NCBI GenBank assembly: GCA_012270995.1
Contig: JAAXHG010000129.1
Location: 1-41,920 of the forward strand
Direction: 5' to 3'
Source of the DNA: Vicinamibacteraceae bacterium
Lineage (GTDB): Bacteria > Acidobacteriota > Thermoanaerobaculia > Multivoradales > Multivoraceae
Length of the DNA stretch: 41,920 nucleotides
In this document: piece by piece, positions 39,611 to 41,920 of the stretch
How the letters are laid out: each line of letters opens with the position of its first letter
Position numbering within the stretch: the stretch's first letter is position 1
Translations under genes and position numbers: made by a program
The notes under the pieces: generated by a model
Told to the model about the DNA's origin: nothing
The model's database searches: none
The model's input: only the letters and a program-made list of their open reading frames with translations

Positions 39611-41002
39611 GTGTCCACCGTCCGGCAGGCCCTAGCAACCCTCGATCGCGAGACGGCCGGGAGGTCGATGATGGACCTCGCCGCGGATCTCTACCCCATC
39701 CCCCGCAGCCTGACCGGCGACGGTGTCCGCGCGACGCTCGAACGGATAGCCAGCCGAATCTCGCTCGACGTGCACGAACTCCCCACCGGCACGCCGGTTC
39801 TCGACTGGACCGTGCCGCGGGAGTGGAACCCGCGGGAGGCTTGGATCCGCGATCCCTCGGGCCGCCGCGTCGTCGACTTCGCCGACCACAACCTCCACCT
39901 CGTCGGCTACAGCGTCCCGGTGCACTCCCGCCTGTCCCTGAACGAACTCCGGCCGCATCTGCACAGCCTGCCCGAGCAGCCGGACCTGATCCCGTATCGC
40001 ACCTCCTACTACGAGGAAACCTGGGGCTTCTGCCTGCCTCACCGGCTCCTCGAATCGCTCCCGGCCGGCGAGTACGAGGTGTTCATCGACGCCTCGCTCG
40101 AAGACGGGTCGATGACCTGGGGTGAGTGCCTGCTTCCGGGCGCGACCACCGAAGAGGTCGTCATCTCGAGCCACGTCTGCCACCCACAACTGGCGAACGA
40201 CAACCTGTCCGGGATCGCCGTCGCGACCCACCTCGCCCAAACGCTGGCCGCCGTGCCGGAGCGTCGCTACAGCTATCGCTTCCTATTCGCCCCGGGCGGT
40301 ATCGGCGCGATCGCCTGGCTGGCGCGGAACCGGGAGCGTCTCGACACCTTCCGCCACGGGCTGATCGCGGCAAACCTCGGCGACGGGGGCTCCTTCCACT
40401 ACAAGAAGAGCCGGCGCGGCGACGCCGAGATCGACCGGGCCGTGGCGGCGGGCCTGGCCGGCCTCGGCGAAGAACCCGTCACCGAGGACTTCTTCCCCTT
40501 CGGCTACGACGAACGCCAGTACTGCTCCCCCGGCTTCAACCTTCCGGTCGGCGTGTTGACCCGCACTCCCTGGGGAAGGTACCCCGAGTACCACACCTCG
40601 GCCGACGACCTCTCCTTCATCCGTTCCGATGCGCTGGCCGGTTCGCTCGCCGCCTATCTGGTGACGGCCGCCGTGCTCGAGGAAGGAGCCGTCCGGAGCG
40701 CCGGCACTGCCGCCGGGACCGCCCGGCGCCGGCCTTCCACCGCCGGACGCGCCGGCGATGACCGCCGCTACCGCAGCCTGGAGCCCTTCGGCGAACCCCA
40801 GCTCGGCCGTCGCGGACTCTACGGCGGCCTCGGCGGTGCCGGCCGCAAGGCCTTCGAGGTCGCGTTGTTGTGGGTGCTGAACCAGAGCGACGGCGAGCAC
40901 TCCCTGTCCGACATCGCGGAGCGCTCCGGCCTGCCGCCAAGTGTCGTCCGCGAGGCGGCCGACGCGCTGCGCGAAGCCGGTCTATTGGAAGACACTCCGT
41001 AG
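39611..41002 (+). CDS. DUF4910/M28-like aminopeptidase domain protein with C-terminal winged helix
   Basis: A 463-residue protein from GTG 39611. Residues about 15-355 match the DUF2172/DUF4910 aminopeptidase-like family: DLYPIPRSLTGDGVR, then SHVCHPQLANDNLSGI with the M28-like metal ligands His and Asp, and PFGYDERQYCSPGFNLPVG and YPEYHTSADDLSF. After a proline/arginine/alanine-rich linker (about 355-380) there is a region RKAFEVALLWVLNQSDGEHSLSDIAERSGLPPSVVREAADALREAGLL (about 415-460), a winged-helix-like fold. The family is linked to polysaccharide biosynthesis loci and has no firmly established reaction. It follows the phosphodiesterase-like gene by 67 bases on the same strand. Confidence 0.82.
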   Translation: MSTVRQALATLDRETAGRSMMDLAADLYPIPRSLTGDGVRATLERIASRISLDVHELPTGTPVLDWTVPREWNPREAWIRDPSGRRVVDFADHNLHLVGYSVPVHSRLSLNELRPHLHSLPEQPDLIPYRTSYYEETWGFCLPHRLLESLPAGEYEVFIDASLEDGSMTWGECLLPGATTEEVVISSHVCHPQLANDNLSGIAVATHLAQTLAAVPERRYSYRFLFAPGGIGAIAWLARNRERLDTFRHGLIAANLGDGGSFHYKKSRRGDAEIDRAVAAGLAGLGEEPVTEDFFPFGYDERQYCSPGFNLPVGVLTRTPWGRYPEYHTSADDLSFIRSDALAGSLAAYLVTAAVLEEGAVRSAGTAAGTARRRPSTAGRAGDDRRYRSLEPFGEPQLGRRGLYGGLGGAGRKAFEVALLWVLNQSDGEHSLSDIAERSGLPPSVVREAADALREAGLLEDTP

Positions 41003-41096
41003 TGTTCAGATGGGCACTGCACCGAGTACAACTCGCGCCGGCGGTACACCCGTCGTGGTCAGTCCGGCCCTCCGAGCTTGATGAGCTTGATGACTG

Positions 41097-41760
41097 CTAT
41101 TCCTCATCCACGTTCAGGTCGCTCTGGGTGATCTCGGACGAGAACTCGCGTGCGCGGTCAAGAATGTAGTCCGTGTTAGCTCGAAGGACTAGGCCATTGG
41201 CTGTTCGCACCTGTGCAACATAAGCGAGTGATGCGTAGTACTCGGAGGCCTCGTTTTCTGAGAACAGGCGCCACTTCCATCGGAAACTCCGCTGGTCGCC
41301 TGGTTCCATGTTCACGATCTCTGTCGCGGTCTGTCGCGGAGAGCGCGGAGAGTGTCTTGATTCTGTTGCCCCAGATGTCGAACACAATGTAGCGAACCTC
41401 GAAGGCTGATGTTGCCTCCGAGACGGGGTTGACGGACGCTAGTGCTTCGTACTGATACTGGTCGCGGGCGTATCGCGAATCTCCAGGCTCATAGATTGTC
41501 CTAACGCCAGTGGTGCCACCGTAGCAGTCATCCAACGCTATTCTCGCTCGTTCAGGATCATGAACCGTGACCCAGACTCGGTGAAGTGACGATTTGTTGA
41601 GGACGATCCCGAATCCGAGGTTCGTCTGGACTGGCCCACCATCACCAACCATCACCCCTGGATCCCCTGGATGCACCTGGATGCGGTCTGAGTTTCGGCT
41701 GGTGGGTGCGAAAGCGAGGGGCATAGCAATGCAAAGGCAGAGTGATGAGAAGGTCTTCAT
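41097..41760 (-). pseudogene. Exported hypothetical protein, frameshifted by a tandem duplication
   Basis: The first frame begins at ATG 41760 with a signal peptide (MKTFSSLCLCIAMPLAFAPTSRNSD), an AAGGA site upstream, and continues to ...FEVRYIVFDIWGNRIKTLSALSAT. It then runs into an arginine-rich out-of-frame tail. A second frame supplies the natural continuation, EIVNMEPGDQRSFRWKWRLF to DLNVDEE, ending at 41097. At the join a 10-bp unit is duplicated (41320-41339); removing one copy gives ...LSALSATEIVNMEPGD... in a single frame of about 218 residues. I do not recognise the family; the strand-rich composition suggests a small exported beta-sandwich. The sequence here is less GC-rich than most of the window. 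Confidence 0.7.
41320..41339. repeat. 10-bp perfect tandem duplication causing a frameshift
   Basis: TCTGTCGCGG is present twice in a row (41320-41329 and 41330-41339). As ten is not a multiple of three, the extra copy shifts the minus-strand frame of the exported hypothetical protein by one base. The restored reading frame after deletion of one copy supports a recent duplication. Confidence 0.85.
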
Positions 41761-41920
41761 GGGAGGTTCCTTTTGTATGGTCGCCCAGCGCTACTCGGTA
41801 GGGGATAGTTGCTCTCGGCCCTCTCGGCCGGTTCTTACTCACGTGCGGTCTTCCGATTGGCTCTTCCGGGTTGATGGTGGAGATGCCGTAGTCCGTGGGG
41901 ATGCGTGACACAGACTTGTA

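Noticed and set aside
41642..41911. A minus-strand frame of 89 codons at the window end
   Set aside because: It overlaps the signal peptide region of the exported hypothetical gene in another frame and shows no family features.

Overview
The window is a 41.9 kb stretch of GC-rich bacterial chromosome (visibly about two thirds G+C) carrying mainly housekeeping genes, with a mobile/defence-type patch and a group of exported enzymes. Signal peptides, probable lipoproteins and an exported c-type haem quinoprotein point to a Gram-negative-type, respiring heterotroph. Gene content and order are compatible with an environmental lineage such as Acidobacteriota, but that placement is inference and nothing here proves it.

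Layout. (1) 1-6.5 kb: a macromolecular-synthesis operon rpsU-mutS2-dnaG-rpoD on the plus strand, ending in a GC hairpin. (2) 6.5-7.4 kb: about 0.8 kb without a convincing gene that holds a 183-bp near-palindromic element, then tRNA-Asn behind a strong promoter. (3) 7.5-12.3 kb: pckA, acs and an AI-2E/PerM-type membrane protein. (4) 12.3-13.8 kb, minus strand: a steroid-5-alpha-reductase-like membrane protein and a vapBC-type toxin-antitoxin pair. (5) 13.9-20.8 kb: a complete SUF iron-sulfur cluster operon (Rrf2 regulator-sufB-C-D-S-U-T), followed by an exported dual-specificity-phosphatase-like protein. (6) 20.9-21.6 kb: a fitAB-type toxin-antitoxin pair with a near-consensus promoter, divergent from transketolase (21.8-23.9 kb). 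(7) 23.9-29.1 kb: a decayed patch, visibly less GC-rich in part: a gene remnant of a large AAA ATPase with an internal deletion and an in-frame stop, a PstI/BsuBI-type restriction endonuclease broken by a one-base deletion next to its apparently intact methyltransferase, and an AAA_14/DUF4143 ATPase with a leaderless-looking promoter. (8) 29.1-36.2 kb: exported enzymes: a PQQ dehydrogenase with an inserted c-haem domain, a formylglycine-type sulfatase, a serine beta-lactamase-family hydrolase and a DUF3604 (PHP-like) lipoprotein. (9) 36.2-41 kb: tRNA-Lys, purA, a membrane-anchored alkaline-phosphatase-superfamily protein and a DUF4910-type aminopeptidase-like protein with a C-terminal winged helix. 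(10) 41-41.9 kb: a less GC-rich end with an exported hypothetical protein gene frameshifted by a perfect 10-bp tandem duplication.

Working together: the first operon couples translation, DNA replication priming and the primary sigma factor; pckA and acs link acetate activation and gluconeogenesis; the SUF genes form one self-regulated assembly line. I did not find an obviously new multi-gene system. The observations most worth following are the 183-bp palindromic element (with a PstI site at its exact centre), the broken PstI-like restriction gene that probably leaves an orphan methyltransferase, the two perfect 10-bp tandem duplications, and the strong inverted repeats in the control regions of the suf, vapBC and fitAB operons.
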